From: Auanema rhodensis
Lineage: Eukaryota; Nematoda; Chromadorea; Rhabditida; Rhabditidae
Assembly: GCA_964057225.1 (NCBI GenBank)
Contig: OZ059900.1
Span: forward strand, 23,017,638 to 23,081,637
Direction of reading: 5' to 3'
DNA length: 64,000 bases
In this document: positions 12,646 through 27,012 of the stretch, one piece after another
Position numbering within the stretch: position 1 is the first letter of the stretch
Layout of the letters: the number at the start of each line of letters is the position of its first letter
Position numbers and translations under genes: made by a program
The notes under the pieces: model-generated
Database searches by the model: none
What the model saw: only the letters and a program-made list of their open reading frames with translations
What the model was told of the DNA's origin: nothing

Positions 12646-14014
12646 GTTTTTGGAAATTTCGCTGTAAACAAGGTTTTGACTTACGATTTCATGTGTTCAA
12701 ACTCATGCAATGTCAATGAAACCTAGCTCAAAATTGTTCGTACAACGTCTAGTTCCACTTTCACGACAAAAAAACAGGGGTTAGAAAATTAAGGAAATTA
12801 GCATATTCTGAGGGCACGCCCCTTATGGCTAATATTGATTAAATCGATTTTTGTTCATATGAGTCGTCAAATGCAACGAATTTTAGCGTGTTACATACTA
12901 AAATGAAGCATTTTACATGCTGAACACTAGAAAAATACAAAAACACAGTATTTCCCATGAGAAATATTTTATTATGCTGGAAAACCAGTTTTTGGAAATT
13001 TCGCTGTAAACAAGGTTTTGACTTACGATTTCATGTGTTCAAACTCATGCAATGTCAATGAAACCTAGCTCAAAATTGTTCGTACAACGTCTAGTTCCAC
13101 TTTCACGACAAAAAAACAGGGGTTAGAAAATTAAGGAAATTAGCATATTCTGAGGGCACGCCCCTTATGGCTAATATTGATTAAATCGATTTTTGTTCAT
13201 ATGAGTCGTCAAATGCAACGAATTTCAGCGTGTTACATACTAAAATGAAGCATTTTACATGCTGAACACTAGAAAAATACAAAAACACAGTATTTCCCAT
13301 GAGAAATATTTTATTATGCTGGAAAACCAGTTTTTGGAAATTTCGCTGTAAACAAGGTTTTGACTTACGATTTCATGTGTTCAAACTCATGCAATGTCAA
13401 TGAAACCTAGCTCAAAATTGTTTGTACAACGTCTAGTTCCAGTTTCACGACAAAAAAAACAAGGGTTAGAAAATTAAGGAAATTAGCATATTCTGAGGGC
13501 ACGCCCGTTATGGCTAATATTGATTAAATCGATTTTTGTTCATATGAGTCGTCAAATGCAACGAATTTCAGCGTGTTACATACTAAAATGAAGCATTTTA
13601 CATGCTGAACACTAGAAAAATACAAAAACACAGTATTTCCCATGAGAAATATTTTATTATGCTGGAAAACCAGTTTTTGGTAATTTCGCTGTAAACAAGG
13701 TTTTGACTTACGATTTCATGTGTTCAAACTCATGCAATGTCAATGAAACCTAGCTCAAAATTGTTCGTACAACGTCTAGTTCCACTTTCACGACAAAAAA
13801 ACAGGGGTTAGAAAATTAGGGAAATTAGCATATTCTGAGGGCACGCCCCTTATGGCTAATATTGATTAAATCGATTTTTGTTCATATGAGTCGTCAAATG
13901 CAACGAATTTCAGCGTGTTACATACTAAAATGAAGCATTTTACATGCTGAACACTAGAAAAATACAAAAACACAGTATTTCCCATGAGAAATATTTTATT
14001 ATGCTGGAAAACCA
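12646..14014. repeat. Four-unit block, copy 1 (second copy 17435-18803)
   Basis: Units at 12646, 12988, 13330 and 13673 match units at 17435, 17777, 18119 and 18462, offset 4789 bp (14 units). The strongest marker is the 343-bp unit at 13330/18119. It has an A8 run instead of A7, CCAGTTTCACG, ACAAGGG and the rare CGCCCGTTATGG. The next unit carries GGTAATTTCG in both copies. Confidence 0.83.
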
Positions 14015-17000
14015 GTTTTTGGAAATTTCGCTGTAAACAAGGTTTTGACTTACGATTTCATGTGTTCAAACTCATGCAATGTCAATGAAACCTAGCTCAA
14101 AATTGTTCCTACAACGTCTATTTCCACTTTCACGACAAAAAAACAGGGGTTAGAAAATTAAGGAAATTAGCATATTCTGAGGGCACGCCCCTTATGGCTA
14201 ATATTGATTAAATCGATTTTTGTTCATATGAGTCGTCAAATGCAACGAATTTCAGCGTGTTACATACTAAAATGAAGCATTTTACATGCTGAACACTAGA
14301 AAAATACAAAAACACAGTATTTCCCATAAGAAATATTTTATTATGCTGGAAAACCAGTTTTTGGAAATTTCGCTGTAAACAAGGTTTTGACTTACGATTT
14401 CATGTGTTCAAACTCATGCAATGTCAATGAAACCTAGCTCAAAATTGTTCGTACAACGTCTAGTTCCACTTTCACGACAAAAAAACAGGGGTTAGAAAAT
14501 TAAGGAAATTAGCATATTCTGAGGGCACGCCCCTTATGGCTAATATTGATTAAATCGATTTTTGTTCATATGAGTCGTCAAATGCAACAAATTTCAGCGT
14601 GTTACATACTAAAATGAAGCATTTTACAAGCTGAACACTAGAAAAATACAAAAACACAGTTTTTCCCATGAGAAATATTTTATTATGCTGGAAAACCAGT
14701 TTTTGGAAATTTCGCTGTAAACAAGGTTTTGACTTACGATTTCATGTGTTCAAACTCATGCAATGTCAATGAAACCTAGCTCAAAATTGTTCGTACAACG
14801 TCTAGTTCCACTTTCACGACAAAAAAACAGGGGTTAGAAAATTAAGGAAATTAGCATATTCTGAGGGCACGCCCCTTATGGCTAATATTGATTAAATCGA
14901 TTTTTGTTCATATGAGTCGTCAAATGCAACAAATTTCAGCGTGTTACATACTAAAATGAAGCATTTTACAAGCTGAACACTAGAAAAATACAAAAACACA
15001 GTTTTTCCCATGAGAAATATTTTATTATGCTGGAAAACCAGTTTTTGGAAATTTCGCTGTAAACAAGGTTTTGACTTACGATTTCATGTGTTCAAACTCA
15101 TGCAATGTCAATGAAACCTAGCTCAAAATTGTTCGTACGACGTCTAGTTCCACTTTCACGACAAAAAAACAGGGGTTAGAAAATTAAGGAAATTAGCATA
15201 TTCTGAGGGCACGCCCCTTATGACTAATATTGATTAAATCGATTTTTGTTCATATGAGTCGTCAAATGCAACGAATTTTAGCGTGTTACATACTAAAATG
15301 AAGCATTTTACATGCTGAACACTAGAAAAATACAAAAACGCAGTATTTCCCATGAGAAATATTTTATTATGCTGGAAAACCAGTTTTTGGAAATTTCGCT
15401 GTAAACAAGGTTTTGACTTACGATTTCATGTGTTCAAACTCATGCAATGTCAATGAAACCTAGCTCAAAATTGTTCGTACAACGTCTAGTTCCACTTTCA
15501 CGACAAAAAAACAGGGGTTAGAAAATTAAGGAAATTAGCATATTCTGAGGGCACGCCCCTTATGGCTAATATTGATTAAATCGATTTTTGTTCATATGAG
15601 TCGTCAAATGCAACGAATTTCAGCGTGTTACATACTAAAATGAAGCATTTTACATGCTGAACACTAGAAAAATACAAAAACACAGTATTTCCCATGAGAA
15701 ATATTTTATTATGCTGGAAAACCAGTTTTTGGTAATTTCGCTGTAAACAAGGTTTTGACTTACGATTTCATGTGTTCAAACTCATGCAATGTCAATGAAA
15801 CCTAGCTCAAAATTGTTCGTACAACGTCTAGTTCCACTTTCACGACAAAAAAACAGGGGTTAGAAAATTAGGGAAATTAGCATATTCTGAGGGCACGCCC
15901 CTTATGGCTAATATTGATTAAATCGATTTTTGTTCATATGAGTCGTCAAATGCAACGAATTTCAGCGTGTTACATACTAAAATGAAGCATTTTACATGCT
16001 GAACACTAGAAAAATACAAAAACACAGTATTTCCCATGAGAAATATTTTATTATGCTGGAAAACCAGTTTTTGGAAATTTCGCTGTAAACAAGGTTTTGA
16101 CTTACGATTTCATGTGTTCAAACTCATGCAATGTCAATGAAACCTAGCTCAAAATTGTTCCTACAACGTCTATTTCCACTTTCACGACAAAAAAACAGGG
16201 GTTAGAAAATTAAGGAAATTAGCATATTCTGAGGGCACGCCCCTTATGGCTAATATTGATTAAATCGATTTTTGTTCATATGAGTCGTCAAATGCAACGA
16301 ATTTCAGCGTGTTACATACTAAAATGAAGCATTTTACATGCTGAACACTAGAAAAATACAAAAACACAGTATTTCCCATAAGAAATATTTTATTATGCTG
16401 GAAAACCAGTTTTTGGAAATTTCGCTGTAAACAAGGTTTTGACTTACGATTTCATGTGTTCAAACTCATGCAATGTCAATGAAACCTAGCTCAAAATTGT
16501 TCGTACAACGTCTAGTTCCACTTTCACGACAAAAAAACAGGGGTTAGAAAATTAAGGAAATTAGCATATTCTGAGGGCACGCCCCTTATGGCTAATATTG
16601 ATTAAATCGATTTTTGTTCATATGAGTCGTCAAATGCAACAAATTTCAGCGTGTTACATACTAAAATGAAGCATTTTACAAGCTGAACACTAGAAAAATA
16701 CAAAAACACAGTTTTTCCCATGAGAAATATTTTATTATGCTGGAAAACCAGTTTTTGGAAATTTCGCTGTAAACAAGGTTTTGACTTACGATTTCATGTG
16801 TTCAAACTCATGCAATGTCAATGAAACCTAGCTCAAAATTGTTCGTACAACGTCTAGTTCCACTTTCACGACAAAAAAACAGGGGTTAGAAAATTAAGGA
16901 AATTAGCATATTCTGAGGGCACGCCCCTTATGGCTAATATTGATTAAATCGATTTTTGTTCATATGAGTCGTCAAATGCAACAAATTTCAGCGTGTTACA

Positions 17001-17776
17001 TACTAAAATGAAGCATTTTACAAGCTGAACACTAGAAAAATACAAAAACACAGTTTTTCCCATGAGAAATATTTTATTATGCTGGAAAACCAGTTTTTGG
17101 AAATTTCGCTGTAAACAAGGTTTTGACTTACGATTTCATGTGTTCAAACTCATGCAATGTCAATGAAACCTAGCTCAAAATTGTTCGTACGACGTCTAGT
17201 TCCACTTTCACGACAAAAAAACAGGGGTTAGAAAATTAAGGAAATTAGCATATTCTGAGGGCACGCCCCTTATGACTAATATTGATTAAATCGATTTTTG
17301 TTCATATGAGTCGTCAAATGCAACGAATTTTAGCGTGTTACATACTAAAATGAAGCATTTTACATGCTGAACACTAGAAAAATACAAAAACGCAGTATTT
17401 CCCATGAGAAATATTTTATTATGCTGGAAAACCAGTTTTTGGAAATTTCGCTGTAAACAAGGTTTTGACTTACGATTTCATGTGTTCAAACTCATGCAAT
17501 GTCAATGAAACCTAGCTCAAAATTGTTCGTACAACGTCTAGTTCCACTTTCACGACAAAAAAACAGGGGTTAGAAAATTAAGGAAATTAGCATATTCTGA
17601 GGGCACGCCCCTTATGGCTAATATTGATTAAATCGATTTTTGTTCATATGAGTCGTCAAATGCAACGAATTTTAGCGTGTTACATACTAAAATGAAGCAT
17701 TTTACATGCTGAACACTAGAAAAATACAAAAACACAGTATTTCCCATGAGAAATATTTTATTATGCTGGAAAACCA
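13673..17776. repeat. Six-unit higher-order repeat, two copies (2052 bp)
   Basis: Units starting 13673-15383 recur at 15725-17435. Ordered markers are: GGTAATTTCG with ATTAGGGAAA; TTCCTAC with CTATTTCC; two successive units with CAACAAATTTC, ACAAGCTG and CAGTTTTTCCC; then GTACGACGTC with TTATGACTAAT and AACGCAG. The sixth units differ (AATTTCAGCG at 15383, AATTTTAGCG at 17435), and the second matches the unit at 12646 instead. That places an exchange breakpoint there. Confidence 0.88.
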
Positions 17777-18803
17777 GTTTTTGGAAATTTCGCTGTAAAC
17801 AAGGTTTTGACTTACGATTTCATGTGTTCAAACTCATGCAATGTCAATGAAACCTAGCTCAAAATTGTTCGTACAACGTCTAGTTCCACTTTCACGACAA
17901 AAAAACAGGGGTTAGAAAATTAAGGAAATTAGCATATTCTGAGGGCACGCCCCTTATGGCTAATATTGATTAAATCGATTTTTGTTCATATGAGTCGTCA
18001 AATGCAACGAATTTCAGCGTGTTACATACTAAAATGAAGCATTTTACATGCTGAACACTAGAAAAATACAAAAACACAGTATTTCCCATGAGAAATATTT
18101 TATTATGCTGGAAAACCAGTTTTTGGAAATTTCGCTGTAAACAAGGTTTTGACTTACGATTTCATGTGTTCAAACTCATGCAATGTCAATGAAACCTAGC
18201 TCAAAATTGTTTGTACAACGTCTAGTTCCAGTTTCACGACAAAAAAAACAAGGGTTAGAAAATTAAGGAAATTAGCATATTCTGAGGGCACGCCCGTTAT
18301 GGCTAATATTGATTAAATCGATTTTTGTTCATATGAGTCGTCAAATGCAACGAATTTCAGCGTGTTACATACTAAAATGAAGCATTTTACATGCTGAACA
18401 CTAGAAAAATACAAAAACACAGTATTTCCCATGAGAAATATTTTATTATGCTGGAAAACCAGTTTTTGGTAATTTCGCTGTAAACAAGGTTTTGACTTAC
18501 GATTTCATGTGTTCAAACTCATGCAATGTCAATGAAACCTAGCTCAAAATTGTTCGTACAACGTCTAGTTCCACTTTCACGACAAAAAAACAGGGGTTAG
18601 AAAATTAAGGAAATTAGCATATTCTGAGGGCACGCCCCTTATGGCTAATATTGATTAAATCGATTTTTGTTCATATGAGTCGTCAAATGCAACGAATTTC
18701 AGCGTGTTACATACTAAAATGAAGCATTTTACATGCTGAACACTAGAAAAATACAAAAACACAGTATTTCCCATGAGAAATATTTTATTATGCTGGAAAA
18801 CCA
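17435..18803. repeat. Four-unit block, copy 2 (first copy 12646-14014)
   Basis: It repeats the markers of 12646-14014, including the A8 tract and CGCCCGTTATGG in the unit at 18119. The last unit differs at one diagnostic site: ATTAAGGAAA here, ATTAGGGAAA at 13673. Together with the six-unit repeat between the copies, this gives an order of events: a block containing these units was expanded and then diversified. Confidence 0.82.
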
Positions 18804-21539
18804 GTTTTTGGAAATTTCGCTGTAAACAAGGTTTTGACTTACGATTTCATGTGTTCAAACTCATGCAATGTCAATGAAACCTAGCTCAAAATTGTTCCTA
18901 CAACGTCTAATTCCACTTTCACGACAAAAAAACAGGGGTTAGAAAATTAAGGAAATTAGCATATTCTGAGGGCACGCCCCTTATGGCTAATATTGATTAA
19001 ATCGATTTTTGTTCATATGAGTCGTCAAATGCAACGAATTTCAGCGTGTTACATACTAAAATGAAGCATTTTACATGCTGAACACTAGAAAAATACAAAA
19101 ACACAGTATTTCCCATAAGAAATATTTTATTATGCTGGAAAACCAGTTTTTGGAAATTTCGCTGTAAACAAGGTTTTGACTTACGATTTCATGTGTTCAA
19201 ACTCATGCAATGTCAATGAAACCTAGCTCAAAATTGTTCGTACAACGTCTAGTTCCACTTTCACGACAAAAAAACAGGGGTTAGAAAATTAAGGAAATTA
19301 GCATATTCTGAGGGCACGCCCCTTATGGCTAATATTGATTAAATCGATTTTTGTTCATATGAGTCGTCAAATGCAACAAATTTCAGCGTGTTACATACTA
19401 AAATGAAGCATTTTACAAGCTGAACACTAGAAAAATACAAAAACACAGTTTTTCCCATGAGAAATATTTTATTATGCTGGAAAACCAGTTTTTGGAAATT
19501 TCGCTGTAAACAAGGTTTTGACTTACGATTTCATGTGTTCAAACTCATGCAATGTCAATGAAACCTAGCTCAAAATTGTTCGTACAACGTCTAGTTCCAC
19601 TTTCACGACAAAAAAACAGGGGTTAGAAAATTTAGGAAATTAGCATATTCTGAGGGCACGCCCCTTATGGCTAATATTGATTAAATCGATTTTTGTTCAT
19701 ATGAGTCGTCAAATGCAACGAATTTCAGCGTGTTACATACTAAAATGAAGTATTTTACATGCTGAACACTAGAAAAATACAAAAACACAGTATTTCCCAT
19801 GAGAAATATTTTATTATGCTGGAAAACCAGTTTTTGGAAATTTCGCTGTAAACAAGGTTTTGACTTACGATTTCATGTGTTCAAACTCATGCAATGTCAA
19901 TGAAACCTAGCTCAAAATTGTTCGTACAACGTCTAGTTCCACTTTCACGACAAAAAAACAGGGGTTAGAAAATTAAGGAAATTAGCATATTCTGAGGGCA
20001 CGCCCCTTATGGCTAATATTGATTAAATCGATTTTTGTTCATATGAGTCGTCAAATGCAACAAATTTCAGCGTGTTACATACTAAAATGAAGCATTTCAC
20101 AAGCTGAACACTAGAAAAATACAAAAACACAGTTTTTCCCATGAGAAATATTTTATTATGCTGGAAAACCAGTTTTTGGAAATTTCGCTGTAAACAAGGT
20201 TTTGACTTACGATTTCATGTGTTCAAACTCATGCAATGTCAATGAAACCTAGCTCAAAATTGTTCGTACAACGTCTAGTTCCACTTTCACGACAAAAAAA
20301 CAGGGGTTAGAAAATTTAGGAAATTAGCATATTCTGAGGGCACGCCCCTTATGGCTAATATTGATTAAATCGATTTTTGTTCATATGAGTCGTCAAATGC
20401 AACGAATTTCAGCGTGTTACATACTAAAATGAAGTATTTTACATGCTGAACACTAGAAAAATACAAAAACACAGTATTTCCCATGAGAAATATTTTATTA
20501 TGCTGGAAAACCAGTTTTTGGAAATTTCGCTGTAAACAAGGTTTTGACTTACGATTTCATGTGTTCAAGCTCATGCAATGTCAATGAAACCTAGCTCAAA
20601 ATTGTTCCTACAACGTCTAATTCCACTTTCACGACAAAAAAACAGGGGTTAGAAAATTAAGGAAATTAGCATATTCTGAGGGCACGCCCCTTATGGCTAA
20701 TATTGATTAAATCGATTTTTGTTCATATGAGTCGTCAAATGCAACGAATTTCAGCGTGTTACATACTAAAATGAAGCATTTTACATGCTGAACACTAGAA
20801 AAATACAAAAACACAGTATTTCCCATAAGAAATATTTTATTATGCTGGAAAACCAGTTTTTGGAAATTTCGCTGTAAACAAGGTTTTGACTTACGATTTC
20901 ATATGTTCAAACTCATGCAATGTCAATGAAACCTAGCTCAAAATTGTTCGTACAACGTCTAGTTCCACTTTCACGACAAAAAAACAGGGGTTAGAAAATT
21001 AAGGAAATTAGCATATTCTGAGGGCACGCCCCTTATGGCTAATATTGATTAAATCGATTTTTGTTCATATGAGTCGTCAAATGCAACGAATTTTAGCGTG
21101 TTACATACTAAAATGAAGCATTTTACATGCTGAACACTAGAAAAATACAAAAACACAGTATTTCCCATGAGAAATATTTTATTATGCTGGAAAACCAGTT
21201 TTTGGAAATTTCGCTGTAAACAAGGTTTTGACTTACGATTTCATGTGTTCAAACTCATGCAATGTCAATGAAACCTAGCTCAAAATTGTTCGTACAACGT
21301 CTAGTTCCACTTTCACGACAAAAAAACAGGGGTTAGAAAATTAAGGAAATTAGCATATTCTGAGGGCACGCCCCTTATGGCTAATATTGATTAAATCGAT
21401 TTTTGTTCATATGAGTCGTCAAATGCAACGAATTTCAGCGTGTTACATACTAAAATGAAGCATTTTACATGCTGAACACTAGAAAAATACAAAAACACAG
21501 TATTTCCCATGAGAAATATTTTATTATGCTGGAAAACCA

Positions 21540-23933
21540 GTTTTTGGAAATTTCGCTGTAAACAAGGTTTTGACTTACGATTTCATGTGTTCAAACTCAT
21601 GCAATGTCAATGAAACCTAGCTCAAAATTGTTTGTACAACGTCTAGTTCCAGTTTCACGACAAAAAAACAAGGGTTAGAAAATTAAGGAAATTAGCATAT
21701 TCTGAGGGCACGCCCCTTATGGCTAATATTGATTAAATCGATTTTTGTTCATATGAGTCGTCAAATGCAACGAATTTCAGCGTGTTACATACTAAAATGA
21801 AGCATTTTACATGCTGAACACTAGAAAAATACAAAAACACAGTATTTCCCATGAAAAATATTTTATTATGCTGGAAAACCAGTTTTTGGAAATTTCGCTG
21901 TAAACAAGGTTTTGACTTACGATTTCATGTGTTCAAACTCATGCAATGTCAATGTAACCTAGCTCAAAATTGTTCGTACAACGTCTAGTTCCACTTTCAC
22001 GACAAAAAAACAGGGGTTAGAAAATTAAGGAAATTAGCATATTCTGAGGGCACGCCCCTTATGGCTAATATTGATTAAATCGATTTTTGTTCATATGAGT
22101 CGTCAAATGCAACGAATTTCAGCGTGTTACATACTAAAATGAAGCATTTTACATGCTGAACACTAGAAAAATACAAAAACACAGTATTTCCCATGAGAAA
22201 TATTTTATTATGCTGGAAAACCAGTTTTTGGAAATTTCGCTGTAAACAAGGTTTTGACTTACGATTTCATGTGTTCAAACTCATGCAATGTCAATGAAAC
22301 CTAGCTCAAAATTGTTCGTACAACGTCTAGTTCCACTTTCACGACGAAAAAACAGGGGTTAGAAAATTAAGGAAATTAGCATATTCTGAGGGCACGCCCC
22401 TTATGGCTAATATTGATTAAATCGATTTTTGTTCATATGAGTCGTCAAATGCAACGAATTTCAGCGTGTTACATACTAAAATGAAGCATTTTACATGCTG
22501 AACACTAGAAAAATACAAAAACACAGTATTTCCCATGAGAAATATTTTATTATGCTGGAAAACCAGTTTTTGGAAATTTCGCTGTAAACAAGGTTTTGAC
22601 TTACGATTTCATGTGTTCAAACTCATGCAATGTCAATGAAACCTAGCTCAAAATTGTTTGTACAACGTCTAGTTCCAGTTTCACGACAAAAAAACAAGGG
22701 TTAGAAAATTAAGGAAATTAGCATATTCTGAGGGCACGCCCCTTATGGCTAATATTGATTAAATCGATTTTTGTTCATATGAGTCGTCAAATGCAACGAA
22801 TTTCAGCGTGTTACATACTAAAATGAAGCATTTTACATGCTGAACACTAGAAAAATACAAAAACACAGTATTTCCCATGAGAAATATTTTATTATGCTGG
22901 AAAACCAGTTTTTGGAAATTTCGCTGTAAACAAGGTTTTGACTTACGATTTTATGTGTTCAAACTCATGCAATGTCAATGAAACCTAGCTCAAAATTGTT
23001 TGTACAACGTCTAGTTCCAGTTTCACGACAAAAAAACAAGGGTTAGAAAATTAAGGAAATTAGCATATTCTGAGGGCACGCCCCTTATGGCTAATATTGA
23101 TTAAATCGATTTTTGTTCATATGAGTCGTCAAATGCAACGAATTTCAGCGTGTTACATACTAAAATGAAGCATTTTACATGCTGAACACTAGAAAAATAC
23201 AAAAACACAGTATTTCCCATGAAAAATATTTTATTATGCTGGAAAACCAGTTTTTGGAAATTTCGCTGTAAACAAGGTTTTGACTTACGATTTCATGTGT
23301 TCAAACTCATGCAATGTCAATGTAACCTAGCTCAAAATTGTTCGTACAACGTCTAGTTCCACTTTCACGACAAAAAAACAGGGGTTAGAAAATTAAGGAA
23401 ATTAGCATATTCTGAGGGCACGCCCCTTATGGCTAATATTGATTAAATCGATTTTTGTTCATATGAGTCGTCAAATGCAACGAATTTCAGCGTGTTACAT
23501 ACTAAAATGAAGCATTTTACATGCTGAACACTAGAAAAATACAAAAACACAGTATTTCCCATGAGAAATATTTTATTATGCTGGAAAACCAGTTTTTGGA
23601 AATTTCGCTGTAAACAAGGTTTTGACTTACGATTTCATGTGTTCAAACTCATGCAATGTCAATGAAACCTAGCTCAAAATTGTTCGTACAACGTCTAGTT
23701 CCACTTTCACGACGAAAAAACAGGGGTTAGAAAATTAAGGAAATTAGCATATTCTGAGGGCACGCCCCTTATGGCTAATATTGATTAAATCGATTTTTGT
23801 TCATATGAGTCGTCAAATGCAACGAATTTCAGCGTGTTACATACTAAAATGAAGCATTTTACATGCTGAACACTAGAAAAATACAAAAACACAGTATTTC
23901 CCATGAGAAATATTTTATTATGCTGGAAAACCA
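21540..23933. repeat. Higher-order repeat with four-unit period (1368 bp)
   Basis: Units at 21540, 21882 and 22224 match units at 22908, 23250 and 23592. Markers in order are: TTTGTAC, CCAGTTTC, ACAAGGG and CCATGAAAAATA; then CAATGTAACC; then CACGACGAAAAAA. The unit at 22908 adds CGATTTTATG. The intervening unit at 22566 resembles the first type but has the usual CCATGAGAAATA. Confidence 0.82.
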
Positions 23934-24578
23934 GTTTTTGGAAATTTCGCTGTAAACAAGGTTTTGACTTACGATTTTATGTGTTCAAACTCATGCAATG
24001 TCAATGAAACCTAGCTCAAAATTGTTCGTACAACGTCTAGTTCCACTTTCACGACAAAAAAACAGGGGTTAGAAAATTAAGGAAATTAGCATATTCTGAG
24101 GGCACGCCCCTTATGGCTAATATTGATTAAATCGATTTTTGTTCATATGAGTCGTCAAATGCAACGAATTTCAGCGTGTTACATACTAAAATGAAGCATT
24201 TCACATGCTGAACACTAGAAAAATACAAAAACACAGTATTTCCCATGAGAAATATTTTATCATGCTGGAAAACCAGTTTTTGGAAATTTCGCTGTAAACA
24301 AGGTTTTGACTTACGATTTCATGTGTTCAAACTCATGCAATGTCAATGAAACCTAGCTCAAAATTGTTTGTACAACGTCTAGTTCCACTTTCACGACAAA
24401 AAAACAGGGGTTAGAAAATTAAGGAAATTAGCATATTCTGAGGGCACGCCCCTTATGGCTAATATTGATTAAATCGATTTTTGTTCATATGAGTCGTCAA
24501 ATGCAACGAATTTCAGCGTGTTACATACTAAAATGAAGCATTTTACATGCTGAACACTAGAAAAATACAAAAACACAG

Positions 24579-24596
24579 TATTTCTCATGAGAAATA
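24579..24596. repeat. Perfect 18-bp palindrome variant
   Basis: One C-to-T change gives TATTTCTCATGAGAAATA, which is its own reverse complement. I find the same perfect form at 26290, 42357, 43384, 46805, 47489, 48858, 51595, 53646, 55696 and 59888, eleven units in all. It is not seen left of 24.5 kb. Confidence 0.88.
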
Positions 24597-27012
24597 TTTT
24601 ATTATGCTGGAAAACCAGTTTTTGGAAATTTCGCTGTAAACAAGGTTTTGACTTACGATTTCATGTGTTCAAACTCATGCAATGTCAATGAAACCTAGCT
24701 CAAAATTGTTTGTACAACGTCTAGTTCCACTTTCACGACAAAAAAACAGGGGTTAGAAAATTAAGGAAATTAGCATATTCTGAGGGCACGCCCCTTATGG
24801 CTAATATTGATTAAATCGATTTTTTGTTCATATGAGTCGTCAAATGCAACGAATTTCAGCGTGTTACATACTAAAATGAAGCATTTTACATGCTGAACAC
24901 TAGAAAAATACAAAAACACAGTATTTCCCATGAGAAATATTTTATTATGCTGGAAAACCAGTTTTTGGAAATTTCGCTGTAAACAAGGTTTTGACTTACG
25001 ATTTCATGTGTTCAAACTCATGCAATGTCAATGAAACCTAGCTCAAAATTGTTCGTACAACGTCTAGTTCCACTTTCACGACAAAAAAACAAGGGTTAGA
25101 AAATTAAGGAAATTAGCATATTCTGAGGGCACGCCCCTTATGGCTAATATTGATTAAATCGATTTTTGTTCATATGAGTCGTCAAATGCAACGAATTTCA
25201 GCGTGTTACATACTAAAATGAAGCATTTTACATGCTGAACACTAGAAAAATACAAAAACACAGTATTTCCCATGAGAAATATTTTATTATGCTGGAAAAC
25301 CAGTTTTTGGAAATTTCGCTGTAAACAAGGTTTTGACTTACGATTTCATGTGTTCAAGCTCATGCAATGTCAATGAAACCTAGCTCAAAATTGTTCGTAC
25401 AACGTCTAGTTCCACTTTCACGACAAAAAAACAGGGGTTAGAAAATTAAGGAAATTAGCATATTCTGAGGGCACGCCCCTTATGGCTAATATTGATTAAA
25501 TCGATTTTTGTTCATATGAGTCGTCAAATGCAACGAATTTCAGCGTGTTACATACTAAAATAAAACATTTTACATGCTGAACACTAGAAGAATACAAAAA
25601 CACAGTATTTCCCATGAGAAATATTTTATTATGCTGGAAAACCAGTTTTTGGAAATTTCGCTGTAAACAAGGTTTTGACTTACGATTTCATGTGTTCAAA
25701 CTCATGCAATGTCAATGAAACCTAGCTCAAAATTGTTCGTACAACGTCTAGTTCCACTTTCACGACAAAAAAACAGGGGCTAGAAAATTAAGGAAATTAG
25801 CATATTCTGAGGGCACGCCCCTTAGGGCTAATATTGATTAAATCGATTTTTGTTCATATGAGTCGTCAAATGTAACGAATTTTAGCGTGTTACATACTAA
25901 AATGAAGCATTTTACATGCTGAACACTAGAAAAATACAAAAACACAGTATTTCCCATGAGAAATATTTTATCATGCTGGAAAACCAGTTTTTGGAAATTT
26001 CGCTGTAAACAAGGTTTTGACTTACGATTTCATGTGTTCAAACTCATGCAATGTCAATGAAACCTAGCTCAAAATTGTTCGTACAACGTCTAGTTCCACT
26101 TTCACGACAAAAAAACAGGGGTTAGAAAATTAAGGAAATTAGCATATTCTGAGGGCACGCCCCTTATGGCTAATATTGATTAAATCGATTTTTGTTCATA
26201 TGAGTCGTCAAATGCAACGAATTTCAGCGTGTTACATACTAAAATGAAGCATTTTACATGCTGAACACTAGAAAAATACAAAAACACAGTATTTCTCATG
26301 AGAAATATTTTATTATGCTGGAAAACCAGTTTTTGGAAATTTCGCTGTAAACAAGGTTTTGACTTACGATTTCATGTGTTCAAACTCATGCAATGTCAAT
26401 GAAACCTAGCTCAAAAATGTTTGTACAACGTCTAGTTCCACTTTCACGACAAAAAAACAAGGGTTAGAAAATTAAGGAAATTAGCATATTCTGAGGGCAC
26501 GCCCCTTATGGCTAATATTGATTAAATCGATTTTTGTTCATATGAGTCGTCAAATGCAAGGAATTTCAGCGTGTTACATACTAAAATGAAGCATTTTACA
26601 TGCTGAACACTAGAAAAATACAAAAACACAGTATTTCCCATGAGAAATATTTTATTATGCTGGAAAACCAGTTTTTGGAAATTTCGCTGTAAACAAGGTT
26701 TTGACTTACGATTTCATGTGTTCAAGCTCATGCAATGTCAATGAAACCTAGCTCAAAATTGTTCGTACAACGTCTAGTTCCACTTTCACGACAAAAAAAC
26801 AGGGGTTAGAAAATTAAGGAAATTAGCATATTCTGAGGGCACGCCCCTTATGGCTAATATTGATTAAATCGATTTTTGTTCATATGAGTCGTCAAATGCA
26901 ACGAATTTCAGCGTGTTACATACTAAAATGAAGCATTTTACATGCTGAACACTAGAAAAATACAAAAACACAGTATTTCCCATGAGAAATATTTTATTAT
27001 GCTGGAAAACCA